Origin: Winogradskyella echinorum
Lineage (GTDB): Bacteria > Bacteroidota > Bacteroidia > Flavobacteriales > Flavobacteriaceae
Reading direction: 5' to 3'
Length of the DNA stretch: 64,000 nt
Assembly (NCBI RefSeq): GCF_014297365.1
Contig: NZ_JACOQD010000001.1
Coordinates: 1,364,001-1,428,000, forward strand
Shown here piece by piece: positions 44,683-53,396 of this stretch. The notes beneath the pieces were generated by a model. That model saw only the letters and a list, made by a program, of their open reading frames with translations. It did no database searches and was not told the DNA's origin. The position numbers were made by a program, and so were the translations under genes. Within the stretch, counting starts at the first letter, position 1. Each line of letters opens with the position of its first letter.

Positions 44683-45696
44683 TTATTCGGCATTTCGCAT
44701 AAATTCCTCGGCTTTTTCTACCATATTCTTACTCCCGCAAATAAAAGGTACACGCTGATGTAACTCTGTTGGTTGTACATCCATAGTGCGTGTAAAACCA
44801 TCACTAGCTTTTCCGTTAGCCTGTTCTGCTAAAAAGGCCATTGGGTTACACTCGTATAATAACCGTAATTTACCGTTAGTAGCTTTAGAACTTTTTGGGT
44901 ACATATAAATGCCTCCTTTTATCATATTTCTATGAAAATCGGATACCAACGAACCAATATAACGTGAGGTGTAAGGTCTATCTCCTTCTTCCATTTGGCA
45001 ATATTTAATATAGTTTTTTATGCCTTTAGGAAAGTGAATATAATTTCCTTCATTTACAGAATAGATATTTCCGTCTTCTGGAAATTGCATGTTCGGATGC
45101 GATAAATAAAATGTTCCTATGGCCGGATTCAATGTAAAACCATTTACACCATCTCCAGTTGTATAAACTAACATAGTTGAGGTTCCGTAGACTACATAGC
45201 CAGCTGCAACTTGTTGATTTCCTTTTTGTAAAAAATCGTCAATAGTAACAGGTGTACCCACAGGAGTAACTCTTCTATATACAGAGAAAATGGTCCCAAC
45301 AGAAACATTTACATCTATGTTAGAGGATCCATCTAAAGGATCAATTAAAACCACATATTTATTCTGATTGTTTTCATCCTGGCTATTAATAGCAACAAAA
45401 TCATCTTCCTCTTCACTGGCAATACCACAAACAATATTTCGTTTGGTCATAGTTTGTATAAACTTATCATTAGCATATACATCTAATTTTTGCTGATCTT
45501 CACCTTGTATATTAGTATCTCCAGCAGCACCAGTAATATCAACTAAACCAGCCTTGTTAACCTCATGGTTCACTACTTTAGCTGCTAAACGAATAGAATT
45601 TATAAGTCTTGAGAGTTCACCAGAAGTGTATTTGAAAGAGGTTTGATTTTCAATTATAAATTCACCTAAAGTTTGGTTGAGATTAGAGTTTGCCAT
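44683..45696 (-). CDS. fbp: Class 1 fructose-1,6-bisphosphatase
   Basis: 337 residues. The metal and catalytic motif [10 protein letters not shown] is present, preceded by ASEEEDDFV, and the C-terminal loop GGIYMYP with [20 protein letters not shown]. These define class 1 FBPase, which dephosphorylates fructose 1,6-bisphosphate in gluconeogenesis. N-terminal residues start [14 protein letters not shown]. It is a single gene ending at a shared terminator. Confidence 0.97.
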   Translation of the reverse strand: MANSNLNQTLGEFIIENQTSFKYTSGELSRLINSIRLAAKVVNHEVNKAGLVDITGAAGDTNIQGEDQQKLDVYANDKFIQTMTKRNIVCGIASEEEDDFVAINSQDENNQNKYVVLIDPLDGSSNIDVNVSVGTIFSVYRRVTPVGTPVTIDDFLQKGNQQVAAGYVVYGTSTMLVYTTGDGVNGFTLNPAIGTFYLSHPNMQFPEDGNIYSVNEGNYIHFPKGIKNYIKYCQMEEGDRPYTSRYIGSLVSDFHRNMIKGGIYMYPKSSKATNGKLRLLYECNPMAFLAEQANGKASDGFTRTMDVQPTELHQRVPFICGSKNMVEKAEEFMRNAE

Positions 45697-45796
45697 GAAA
45701 CATTAATATTGTTTAGTTTGCACAAATATCGCATTTTTTAACAAACTATAACGTTTTCGAAGTGCAAATAAATTGTTAGTAAACCGAGTTTTAGAT

Positions 45797-45804
45797 TATA
45801 TTTG
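45797..45804 (+). promoter_or_regulatory. Putative -7 box (TATATTTG) for the GNAT gene
   Basis: TATATTTG is an exact -7 match 21 bases before the ATG at 45826. A TTG (45774-45776) lies about 20 bases upstream of it. The box includes the TTG at 45802, which therefore is unlikely to be a start codon. Confidence 0.5.
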
Positions 45805-45825
45805 AATTCCTATTTTAACAAAATA

Positions 45826-46305
45826 ATGAATCAACCAAGATTAGCCACAAAACAAGATATGCCAAGCGTATTAAAACTAATACACGAATTGGCGCTATTT
45901 GAAAAAGAACCTGATGCCGTAGAAGTGACACTTTCTGATTTAGAAAAAGATGGCTTTGGTAATAACCCTAAGTTTGTCTGTTTTGTAATTGAAGTAGACA
46001 ATACTGTCGAAGGTATTGCATTGGTCTACACCAGATATTCTACATGGAAAGGCCAAGTATTACATTTAGAAGATCTTATTGTTAGTGAAAAATGCAGAGG
46101 AAAAAATCTGGGCACTCAACTTTTAGATGCAGTTGTAAAATATGGAAAAGAAATTGGTGTAAAACGCATCAGTTGGGAAGTGTTAGACTGGAATGAACCT
46201 GCAATATCATTCTATGAGAAAAAAGGGGCGAATGTAATGCGCGATTGGGACGTGGTACAACTTGATGAAAAAGCAATAGACAACTACTTAGAGAATATTA
46301 ATTAA
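45826..46305 (+). CDS. GNAT family N-acetyltransferase
   Basis: 159 residues from the ATG at 45826. A TTG eight codons earlier is rejected because it forms part of the promoter box. Motif A LIVSEKCRGKNLGTQLLDAV (acetyl-CoA loop) and motif B SWEVLDWNEPAISFYEKKGA are complete. The sequence resembles diamine N-acetyltransferase-like enzymes (spermidine/thialysine acetyltransferase group: HLEDLIV, FYEKKGA). The substrate is not certain. Aspartate kinase follows after 39 bases. Confidence 0.9.
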   Translation: MNQPRLATKQDMPSVLKLIHELALFEKEPDAVEVTLSDLEKDGFGNNPKFVCFVIEVDNTVEGIALVYTRYSTWKGQVLHLEDLIVSEKCRGKNLGTQLLDAVVKYGKEIGVKRISWEVLDWNEPAISFYEKKGANVMRDWDVVQLDEKAIDNYLENIN

Positions 46306-46344
46306 AAGATTTTTCCCTCAGTATCGGGATGATGAAGTAAAGAT

Positions 46345-47595
46345 ATGCGTGTTTTTAAATTTGGTGGTGCATCTGTTAAAGATGCAGATGGTGTTAAAAA
46401 TTTAGCAAGGGTTTTAAAAACTACTGGTTATGATAATACACTTGTGGTTGTTTCTGCAATGGGAAAAACGACCAATGCTATGGAATTGGTTATTAAAAAT
46501 TATTTTGAAAATAAGTCTGAATTACAAAGCTCAATTCATGAAGTGATTAAATATCATAATGAAATTCTTTTAGATTTGTTTGAAAATGAACGTCATCAAG
46601 TATTTTCAGATGTAAGAGCATTTTTTGATGAGTTAGCAGTTTTTTTTAAAAGTAATAAATCACCAGATTATAATTATGTTTACGATCAGACCATTGGTTT
46701 TGGAGAGCTGATTTCTACAACTATAATAAGTCATTATTTAAAAGAAATTGGTCTCAAAAACAAATGGATAGACGTTAGAGAATTGATAAAAACGGATAAT
46801 TATTATAGAAGATCTAATGTTAATTGGGAGCAAACACAAGAAAATATTGCATCAATTTTTAACCCTTCAATTCTTAATATTACTCAAGGTTTTTTAGGTA
46901 GTGACGCTAATAACTTTACTACAACTTTAGGTAGAGAAGGAAGTGATTACACGGCTGCTATTTTTGCATATTGTTTAAATGCCAATAGTGTTACCATTTG
47001 GAAAGATGTACCAGGAGTATTAAATGCAGACCCACGTTATTTTGAAAATGCGCAGTTACTGCATCAAATTTCCTATAGAGAAGCTATAGAGTTGGCATTT
47101 TATGGTGCTTCTGTTATACATCCCAAAACATTACAACCATTACAGCAAAAGGAAATTCCGTTGTATGTAAAATCGTTTTTAAATCCCAAAGCAGAAGGTA
47201 CTTGTGTGAGTAAGGGTAAAGCGTTAGAACCAGAAATTCCGTGTTTTATTGTAAAGAAAAATCAGACTTTAATTTCATTATCGTCCTTAGATTTTTCATA
47301 TATCGTAGAAGAAAATATTAGCGAGATTTTTAGCTTATTACATTTGTATAAAATGAAAGTTGATGTTATTCAGAATTCAGCGATTAGTTTTTCGGTTTGT
47401 ATAGATAATTTATATAATAATCTCGAAAAATTACTCCAACATTTAAAAGCTAAATTTAAAGTAACATGTCACAATAATGTGAGTCTTTATACTATTAGGC
47501 ATTATAATGATGCTGCAATAAAAGATCTCGAAAAAGATAAAACCGTATTATTGAAGCAATTAGCGCAAGGAACGGTTCAAATAGTAACTAAATAA
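46345..47595 (+). CDS. Aspartate kinase
   Basis: 416 residues, monofunctional. The kinase start RVFKFGGASVKDADGV contains the KFGG phosphate loop, and TTLGREGSDYTAAIFAYCLN is the aspartate-binding region. The last ~120 residues are ACT-like regulatory domains (LISLSSLDFSYIVEENISEI, KVDVIQNSAISFSVCI). It phosphorylates aspartate to start lysine, threonine and methionine synthesis. No homoserine dehydrogenase domain is fused. It lies 37 bases before the OlsF-like gene. Confidence 0.92.
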   Translation: MRVFKFGGASVKDADGVKNLARVLKTTGYDNTLVVVSAMGKTTNAMELVIKNYFENKSELQSSIHEVIKYHNEILLDLFENERHQVFSDVRAFFDELAVFFKSNKSPDYNYVYDQTIGFGELISTTIISHYLKEIGLKNKWIDVRELIKTDNYYRRSNVNWEQTQENIASIFNPSILNITQGFLGSDANNFTTTLGREGSDYTAAIFAYCLNANSVTIWKDVPGVLNADPRYFENAQLLHQISYREAIELAFYGASVIHPKTLQPLQQKEIPLYVKSFLNPKAEGTCVSKGKALEPEIPCFIVKKNQTLISLSSLDFSYIVEENISEIFSLLHLYKMKVDVIQNSAISFSVCIDNLYNNLEKLLQHLKAKFKVTCHNNVSLYTIRHYNDAAIKDLEKDKTVLLKQLAQGTVQIVTK

Positions 47596-47602
47596 CATTT
47601 AC

Positions 47603-47610
47603 TACATTTG
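47603..47610 (+). promoter_or_regulatory. Putative -7 box (TACATTTG) for the OlsF-like gene
   Basis: TACATTTG matches TAnnTTTG exactly. With transcription starting a few bases later, the ATG at 47615 would be at the very 5' end and the ATG at 47633 would have a normal short leader. Confidence 0.4.
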
Positions 47611-47632
47611 TTTTATGGGGAAATCATCTGAT

Positions 47633-49447
47633 ATGGGTTTAGTTACAGCTAAGGAAGTTGCAAAAGCAATCCATGCAGATAAGTATGGTTTTTTAGGAAC
47701 TTTCTTTGGCTGGGTATTGATGAAAGTCTTAAAAATATCTACACTCAATAAAATTTATAAACGCAATAAGCATCTTAGTAATCTCGAATTTCTAGATGGA
47801 ATTTTAGACGAATTTCAAATTAAGTTTGAAATTCCTGAAGAAGACATGAAGCGTTTGCCTAAAGAGGGTCCATATATTACCATTTCTAATCACCCTTTGG
47901 GTGGTATAGACGGTATTCTATTGTTAAAATTAATGATAGAACAACGAAGCGATTTTAAAATTATAGCTAATTTTCTACTTCATAGAATAGAACCGCTTAA
48001 GCCTTATATAATGCCTGTTAATCCTTTTGAAGACCGAAAGGATGTAAAGAGCAGTATTGCTGGTTTTAAAAATGCAATTATGCATTTGAGAGATGGACAT
48101 CCATTAGGAGTCTTTCCGGCAGGTGAGGTTTCAACATATAAAGATGGAAAACTTGTTGTTGACAAAGAGTGGGAGGATGCTGCAATGAAACTTATACAAA
48201 AAGCACAAGTTCCTGTAGTTCCAATTTATTTTCATGCTAAAAATAGCCGTTTGTTTTACAGACTTTCTAAAATTAGCGACACACTGAGAACGGCAAAGTT
48301 ACCTTCGGAATTATTGACTCAAAAGCGTCGTGTTATAAAAGTAAGGATAGGTAAACCTATTTCTTTAAAAGATCAAAAAGAGCATGAAAGTCTTTCGGAT
48401 TTTTCAGAATTTTTAAGAAAGAAAACCTATATGTTGTCTCATGCATTTGAGCCTAAAGAAAAAATATTAAAAAACATTCAGTCTTCGCTTAAAGTCCCTA
48501 AGGTTCCTAAACGAATAGTTACTCCTATTGACTCTAAGGTTATGATTTCTGAGGTTGAAGCTTTAAAACTTAAAGATTGTAAGCTTTTAACTAGTAAAAA
48601 TTATGAAGTTTATTTGGCAGAAGCTAAAGACATTCCTAATATATTAAGAGAAGTCGGGAGACTGCGCGAAATTACATTTAGAGAAGTCGGTGAAGGTACT
48701 AACGAGGCTATTGATTTAGATACGTTTGACACCTATTATCACCACATGTTTTTATGGGATAATGAGAAAAATGTTATTGCTGGCGCTTACCGAATGGGAC
48801 TAGGTTCTCAAATTTTTGAACGCCATGGTATCGATGGGTTTTATTTACAAGACCTTTTTAGATTTGAGCCAGAGCTATATAAAATGATGAGCCAATCTAT
48901 CGAAATGGGTCGTGCATTTATTATTAAAGAATATCAGCAAAAACCAATGCCCTTGTTTTTATTATGGAAAGGGATTGTACACACTACTTTACGTTACCCA
49001 GAGCATAAATTCTTAATTGGTGGTGTGAGTATAAGTAATCAGTTTTCAAACTTCTCAAAATCGTTAATGATTGAGTTTATGAAATCTCACTATTACGATC
49101 CTTATATCGCTCAATACGTGCATCCTAAAAAGGAATTTAAAGTAAAACTGAAAGATGCAGATAAAGACTTTGTTTTTGATGAAACCGAAGCAGATTTAAA
49201 CAAGTTTGATAAAATTATAGACGAAGTTGAGCCAGGTGCTCTGCGATTACCTGTATTACTTAAAAAGTATATTAAACAGAATGCTAAACTTGTAGCATTT
49301 AATGTAGATCCATTATTTAATAATGCTGTAGATGGCTTAATGTATATTAAAATTGCAGACTTACCTGAAAGTACAGTGAGACCTGTAATGGAAGAATTTC
49401 AAGCTGAGTTAGAGCGTAAATTCATGGATAACCATGAGGATAAGTAA
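47633..49447 (+). CDS. olsF: OlsF-like bifunctional aminolipid (ornithine/glycine lipid) synthase
   Basis: 604 residues from the ATG at 47633; an upstream ATG at 47615 would add six. MGLVTAKEVAKAI fits the family start as I recall it, and the promoter box agrees. The N-terminal half is a PlsC-like acyltransferase with SNHPLGGIDGILLL and VFPAGEVSTYKDGK. The C-terminal half (about 310-500) is an OlsB-like N-acyltransferase: VGRLREITFREVGEGTNEA, DGFYLQDLFRF. The same fusion in Flavobacterium johnsoniae makes ornithine lipids, phosphorus-free membrane lipids. The last 14 bases overlap the next gene. Confidence 0.85.
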   Translation: MGLVTAKEVAKAIHADKYGFLGTFFGWVLMKVLKISTLNKIYKRNKHLSNLEFLDGILDEFQIKFEIPEEDMKRLPKEGPYITISNHPLGGIDGILLLKLMIEQRSDFKIIANFLLHRIEPLKPYIMPVNPFEDRKDVKSSIAGFKNAIMHLRDGHPLGVFPAGEVSTYKDGKLVVDKEWEDAAMKLIQKAQVPVVPIYFHAKNSRLFYRLSKISDTLRTAKLPSELLTQKRRVIKVRIGKPISLKDQKEHESLSDFSEFLRKKTYMLSHAFEPKEKILKNIQSSLKVPKVPKRIVTPIDSKVMISEVEALKLKDCKLLTSKNYEVYLAEAKDIPNILREVGRLREITFREVGEGTNEAIDLDTFDTYYHHMFLWDNEKNVIAGAYRMGLGSQIFERHGIDGFYLQDLFRFEPELYKMMSQSIEMGRAFIIKEYQQKPMPLFLLWKGIVHTTLRYPEHKFLIGGVSISNQFSNFSKSLMIEFMKSHYYDPYIAQYVHPKKEFKVKLKDADKDFVFDETEADLNKFDKIIDEVEPGALRLPVLLKKYIKQNAKLVAFNVDPLFNNAVDGLMYIKIADLPESTVRPVMEEFQAELERKFMDNHEDK

Positions 49448-50450
49448 ACTTTGTTTTATAGCCCTCTTTTCACCCTTATTTTGCATTTCGCAAACCTTTA
49501 CAGGTAAAGTTATAGATAAAGTAACTCAACAGCCTATTGAAACGGTATCAGTGTATTTTGATAATACAACTATAGGTACAACTACTAATGAAAATGGTGA
49601 ATTCTCAATCACTTATACAAATGCTGTACAATCTACTTTAGTCATTTCTTATTTGGGTTATGAAAAAGTTTTTATTTCTAATTACAGGAGCGTAAATAAC
49701 CAAAACATTGAGCTTACGGAAGCAACTAGTGCTTTAGATGAGGTTTATATAGAATATGATGATGGTTTAACAAGACGGCAGAAGCTACGTTTGTTTAGAA
49801 GAGAGTTTTTAGGCACGTCTAAATTTGCCAAGTCTTGTAAAATTCTTAATGAAGATGATCTAATATTGAAATACGATAAGCGAAGTAAATCATTATTTGC
49901 GAGTGCTAAAGTTCCTGTTATAGTAAGCAACAAAGCACTACAATACGAAGTTGCATTTGATATTGTAGATTTTGAAGTTAACTTTAGATATGTAAATGTG
50001 AAAACAAGAGAATTTACAGTAAATTCTGTGACTTATTTTGGGACTTCTTTTTATAAGAATTTAGATGATTTTAATACAAAGAAAACCATTAAAAATAGAA
50101 AGTTAGCTTATAGTGGTTCTGTACAACATTTTATACGCTCTTTATACAATAAAACCCTTAGAGAGGAAGGTTATTGGATATATTACGGAAGTTTTAGAGT
50201 AGAAGAATGGGATTATTTTAAGGTAGAAGATGTTGTTGATTCTGACTTTAAAAAGGTGAAATTAAAAGATAAGGTTACCATTTTGTACGACAAAGAAATA
50301 CAATCTGAACTGCAATTAGAAGTCGATGAATTCTATGTGGATACTTATGGTAATTACACACCAATTATTGGAGTGTACTTTAGTGGTGCATTAGGTAATC
50401 AACGTGTTGGTGATACGTTGCCTTTAGATTATGGATTAGGTGGTAATTAG
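49434..50450 (+). CDS. CarboxypepD_reg-like domain protein, exported
   Basis: 338 residues. Signal peptide MRISKLCFIALFSPLFCIS, then a carboxypeptidase-regulatory-like domain (about 22-100) with FTGKVIDKVTQQPIETVSVY, TTNENGEFSI and VISYLGYEK, as at the N-terminus of TonB-dependent receptors, but no plug or barrel follows. The C-terminal ~230 residues (RRQKLRLFRREFLGTSKFAK onward) are typical of the flavobacterial DUF5686-poor relatives and have no known role. It overlaps olsF by 14 bases, so the two are coupled. Confidence 0.78.
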   Translation: MRISKLCFIALFSPLFCISQTFTGKVIDKVTQQPIETVSVYFDNTTIGTTTNENGEFSITYTNAVQSTLVISYLGYEKVFISNYRSVNNQNIELTEATSALDEVYIEYDDGLTRRQKLRLFRREFLGTSKFAKSCKILNEDDLILKYDKRSKSLFASAKVPVIVSNKALQYEVAFDIVDFEVNFRYVNVKTREFTVNSVTYFGTSFYKNLDDFNTKKTIKNRKLAYSGSVQHFIRSLYNKTLREEGYWIYYGSFRVEEWDYFKVEDVVDSDFKKVKLKDKVTILYDKEIQSELQLEVDEFYVDTYGNYTPIIGVYFSGALGNQRVGDTLPLDYGLGGN

Positions 50451-50465
50451 AAAAAGAATAAAAAG

Positions 50466-50496
50466 AAAAAACCCAGAATTAAATTCTGGGTTTTAA
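50466..50496. terminator. Rho-independent terminator between convergent genes
   Basis: AAAACCCAGAATT and AATTCTGGGTTTT pair over 13 bases around a single A loop (so the top pairs open in practice); T-run on the right, A-run on the left. Confidence 0.85.
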
Positions 50497-50500
50497 TATT

Positions 50501-50992
50501 TTAAAGGCTTTTAAACCAATCTTGAAATTGTTCACCTAGCAAAAATACTGGTTTTTTCTCACCACTTAGAGAACCTATCAAACTCATAATCCATAATACA
50601 AATAACAGTAATCCGACAATACCTCCGATCATAGGTGAAATAAAATACAATAAGTAATTTACTAATGATAAGATTAGTAAACCAAGAGTTTGTCTAATGT
50701 AAAAGCTACCATGTTCAGTTTTATTACCATTATTCATTATCATAGCAATAATCCATCCTATCCACCATAAATGTGCAATAATCCCAACATTTTTGCCATC
50801 GCTGAGAACCTCTTTAGCATCTTCAGCAAATTCAGCAGCTTTTTCCTTGGCGTCTCCTGCAAATTCTTTAGCATCATTTGCTAATTCACTAGCTTTCTGA
50901 CTTATTTTTTCTCCAGCTCTTTTTGCTCCATCTTTAGCATCATCTAGCATATCATCTAGATCATCGCTTAAATTTTTACCATCGTCTGACAT
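50501..50992 (-). CDS. LEA-like helix fused to a DUF4870-like membrane domain
   Basis: 163 residues. Residues ~15-68 are an amphipathic Ala/Lys/Glu helix with 11-residue spacing (KASELANDAKEFAGDAKEKA). The second half has three membrane helices (IAHLWWIGWIIAMIMNN, LGLLILSLVNYLLYFI, GGIVGLLLFVLWIMSLIG), a DUF4870-like arrangement. The protein is thus a membrane-anchored version of the soluble LEA-like protein encoded directly upstream on the same strand (52 bases apart). Function unknown; desiccation or membrane-stress protection is a guess. Confidence 0.75.
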   Translation of the reverse strand: MSDDGKNLSDDLDDMLDDAKDGAKRAGEKISQKASELANDAKEFAGDAKEKAAEFAEDAKEVLSDGKNVGIIAHLWWIGWIIAMIMNNGNKTEHGSFYIRQTLGLLILSLVNYLLYFISPMIGGIVGLLLFVLWIMSLIGSLSGEKKPVFLLGEQFQDWFKSL

Positions 50993-51044
50993 AATTTTAT
51001 TGTTTTGGTTAGACCATAAAGTTAATGAAAAAGCCTATACAAGT

Positions 51045-51587
51045 TTATTTTTTTCCAAATAGCTTACTAAAAAAACCTTTTGTTTTTTGTTTAGCCTCTG
51101 TATAAGTTTCCTTGGCGTCTTCTGCAAAATCTTCTAATTTATCTTCAGCGACATCTGCAAATTCACTAAGTTTTTCACTTGCTTCATTTGCAAACTCTTT
51201 TGCTTTTACTTTTGCTTCTTCATAAGTTTCTTTGGCGTCTTCAGCCAATTCAGCAGCTTTTTCTTTTGCAACATCTGTGTATTCACTTATTTTCTCTCCA
51301 GCTTCATCAGCAAATTCCGATGCTTTTTCTTTAGCATTATCAAATATGTCTTTGGCATCCTCATTTATAAATTCTTGTGCCTTATCCTTTACATTACCTA
51401 AAACTTCTTTAGCATCATTTGCAAGTTCACCAGCTTTCTCTTTTGCAGTATCAAAAGCTTCAGCAGCACCTTCTTTTAAATCATTAGTCTTATCTTCAAT
51501 TGTATTAGAAGTATCATTTACAACTTCGTTAGCGGTTTCTTCAACGCTATTTATGTTTTCTTCTAAATTGTTTTTGTCTTCAGTCAT
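51045..51587 (-). CDS. LEA/apolipoprotein-like 11-mer repeat protein
   Basis: 180 residues, no signal or membrane helix. From about residue 48 to the end the chain is built on an 11-residue period, for example AKEKAAELAED, AKETYEEAKVK, AKEFANEASEK, LSEFADVAEDK, LEDFAEDAKET. This is the pattern of group 3 LEA and apolipoprotein helices, which bind membranes or protect proteins in drying. It ends KGFFSKLFGKK, a hydrophobic-basic tip that could touch a membrane. It shares repeats with the downstream membrane-anchored gene. Confidence 0.75.
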   Translation of the reverse strand: MTEDKNNLEENINSVEETANEVVNDTSNTIEDKTNDLKEGAAEAFDTAKEKAGELANDAKEVLGNVKDKAQEFINEDAKDIFDNAKEKASEFADEAGEKISEYTDVAKEKAAELAEDAKETYEEAKVKAKEFANEASEKLSEFADVAEDKLEDFAEDAKETYTEAKQKTKGFFSKLFGKK

Positions 51588-51653
51588 TTGTAAAATGGTT
51601 TAATTATATGTAGGTAAAGGTAGAATATTGTTACAAACTGATATAATATTAGA

Positions 51654-52418
51654 TTATCTAAACAACATAATTAGACCACCTAAAGCAGTAACTATTAAAA
51701 TAAAGCGTCTATAATTAACATTAGAAATTAATTTAACGATATAGGCGCCTAATAAAAAACCGATAATTACAGCAGGAATTAAAACTGAGTTTAAAACTAA
51801 AGATTCTACAGTAACAGTTTTCCAAATAAAAATATGAAACGGAAGTTTAAAGATATTTATGATAAAAAATAACCAAGCTGCTGTTCCAATAAATTCATTT
51901 TTTTGAAACCGCATGGTTAAAAAATAAATATTAGAGATGGGACCTGCTAAATTACCAATCATCGTTGTAAAACCAGTTAAAAAGCCCATGCCAATTGAAA
52001 ACAACTTATTAGTAGGTATGTTGTTAGATTTTCGTTTTTCGATATAAAACATAATAGCAACGGAAACAATTATTATTATAGCCATTAGCCTTTTAAAAAT
52101 AATTTCTGAAATGTCATTACCTATCCATACACCAACTAAAACACCAATAATCATCCATGGAATAAGCTTTTTAATTATACTCCAATCTGCATGTCTGTTA
52201 TAATAAATTACAGCTAAAATATCGGCACAAATTAGCATAGGAAGTAGAATCCCTGTAGATGCCTTTTCACCAAAAACAAAGGCTAGTATTACTACAATTA
52301 TTATACTTACTCCTTTGATACCCGATTTAGATAAACCCAATAAAAAAACTGCAAATCCAATGGCTAACCATTGCAATGCAGTTAAATGATAAGATTGAAG
52401 TATTTCTATATAAGACAA
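51654..52418 (-). CDS. TauE/SafE family sulfite-exporter-like permease
   Basis: 254 residues with eight predicted helices in two TauE repeats (LAIGFAVFLLGLSKSGIKGV; GMGFLTGFTTMIGNLAGPIS). The GLSKSG-type helix-loop and the GNLAGP loop are the family motifs. Members export sulfite, sulfoacetate or organic sulfur compounds. Its substrate is unknown. It ends a minus-strand group after the VOC gene (24-base gap). Confidence 0.9.
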   Translation of the reverse strand: MSYIEILQSYHLTALQWLAIGFAVFLLGLSKSGIKGVSIIIVVILAFVFGEKASTGILLPMLICADILAVIYYNRHADWSIIKKLIPWMIIGVLVGVWIGNDISEIIFKRLMAIIIIVSVAIMFYIEKRKSNNIPTNKLFSIGMGFLTGFTTMIGNLAGPISNIYFLTMRFQKNEFIGTAAWLFFIINIFKLPFHIFIWKTVTVESLVLNSVLIPAVIIGFLLGAYIVKLISNVNYRRFILIVTALGGLIMLFR

Positions 52419-52442
52419 ATGCTCTTTTTTATGAGGTCAAAG

Positions 52443-52829
52443 TTATTGAAATGCACTGTCAATTGGTTCCCATAACTCAATTTTGTTACCATCGTTATCG
52501 AGTATCCAACCAAATTTACCATAATCGTATTCTTCCATTTCACCAACTATAGTAACACCTTCTTCTTTTAAAGTTGCTAATAATTCTTTTAAATTTTCAA
52601 CTCTATAATTAAACATAAAGTCTTTTTTAGAAGGCTCATAATATTTAGTGTCTTCTGCAAATGGACTCCATTGTGTAGAACAATCTTTTCCTTCTTTATC
52701 TTTCCACCAAAAGGTGCAACCATAATCGTCTGTATTAAAGCCTAAATGTTTTTTATACCAATCTTTTGAAGCTTTAGGGTCTTTTGTTTTGAAGAATAGT
52801 CCTCCAATTCCTGTTACTCGTTTTTTCAT
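52443..52829 (-). CDS. VOC (glyoxalase/bleomycin-resistance-like) family protein
   Basis: 128 residues. One beta-alpha-beta-beta-beta unit pair as in VOC proteins: GIGGLFFKTKDPKASKDWYK, then LKELLATLKEEGVTIVGEME and the metal-site strand FGWILDNDGNKIELWEP. The final Glu (IELWEP) is the usual metal ligand. Such proteins are small dioxygenase-like or resistance-like enzymes; no substrate can be assigned. The upstream spacer carries two degraded stem-loop repeats. Confidence 0.87.
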   Translation of the reverse strand: MKKRVTGIGGLFFKTKDPKASKDWYKKHLGFNTDDYGCTFWWKDKEGKDCSTQWSPFAEDTKYYEPSKKDFMFNYRVENLKELLATLKEEGVTIVGEMEEYDYGKFGWILDNDGNKIELWEPIDSAFQ

Positions 52830-52834
52830 ATTTA

Positions 52835-52855
52835 TTTTCTGCGAAAGCAGTAATC
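52835..52855 (+). repeat. Degraded CCTGC-type stem-loop repeat
   Basis: TTTTCTGCGAAAGCAGTAAT retains the CTGC-GAAA-GCAG hairpin and the following ATCT seen in the complete copies. Confidence 0.55.
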
Positions 52856-52889
52856 TTTTTAATTAAACTTTGATTATCTTAAATTGAAA

Positions 52890-52914
52890 GGCTAAAACAA
52901 GTTCAGCATAACAA
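52890..52914 (-). repeat. Degraded GCTGAA-type stem-loop repeat
   Basis: GGCTAAAACAAGTTCAGCAT differs by few bases from the complete copy at 55832 (ATGCTGAAACAAGTTCAGCA), including the ACAAG loop. Confidence 0.6.
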
Positions 52915-52929
52915 ATAGTTCTTAATACT

Positions 52930-53385
52930 TTAATTTTTTATAGCTTTTTCATAAATCCCAATCCATTCGTCAACAGTCATTTTCCCTAAAAGTTCTTCTA
53001 TTAATTTATAAGGTATGTCATCTACTTTTTTAAAACGCACACAACTTTTGCCCATATCTAATTTGTATTTTGCATGTTTAGGGTATTCAGCCACAAACCA
53101 GTTATAAAGTTCTTTTTTGGCATATAAGCCTGAATGATACAGTGCTATAAAGTTTTTTCGCGATGCAATATTTATAAATGGTAAAGGTGGAAAAGGCTTA
53201 CAATGATATCCTGGTGGATATACTGATTTTGGAACAAAATATGCTGGTATCCCATAACCCATACCAGATTCTAAACCTTCTGGCATATTATCTTTTATGA
53301 GGTTATGTAGTTTTGTCATTGGTGCTTTTCGGTCTTCAGGGAGTTGACTTATATAGTCTTCTGGTGAGTCTGCTTTGTATTGCAT
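52930..53385 (-). CDS. DUF1801 domain-containing protein
   Basis: 151 residues, cytoplasmic. It begins with the DUF1801 pattern SPEDYISQLPEDRKAPMTKL and shows YGIPAYFVPKS and KSCVRFKKVDDIPYKLIEEL. The family (iron-chaperone frataxin-like fold, YdhG type) has no firm function. It starts 11 bases after the stop of the DUF4199 gene on the same strand, so these are co-transcribed. Confidence 0.88.
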   Translation of the reverse strand: MQYKADSPEDYISQLPEDRKAPMTKLHNLIKDNMPEGLESGMGYGIPAYFVPKSVYPPGYHCKPFPPLPFINIASRKNFIALYHSGLYAKKELYNWFVAEYPKHAKYKLDMGKSCVRFKKVDDIPYKLIEELLGKMTVDEWIGIYEKAIKN

Positions 53386-53396
53386 GGTTAATTAAT

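Noticed and set aside
46314..46329. TCCC...GGGA inverted repeat between the GNAT and aspartate kinase genes
   Set aside because: A stem of only about four pairs with an 8-base loop and no T-run; it may be a decayed intergenic repeat but is too weak to list.
51232..51603. Plus-strand frame of 123 codons opposite the LEA-like gene
   Set aside because: It arises from the Ala/Glu codon bias of the repeat gene; the minus-strand 11-residue period proves which strand is coding.
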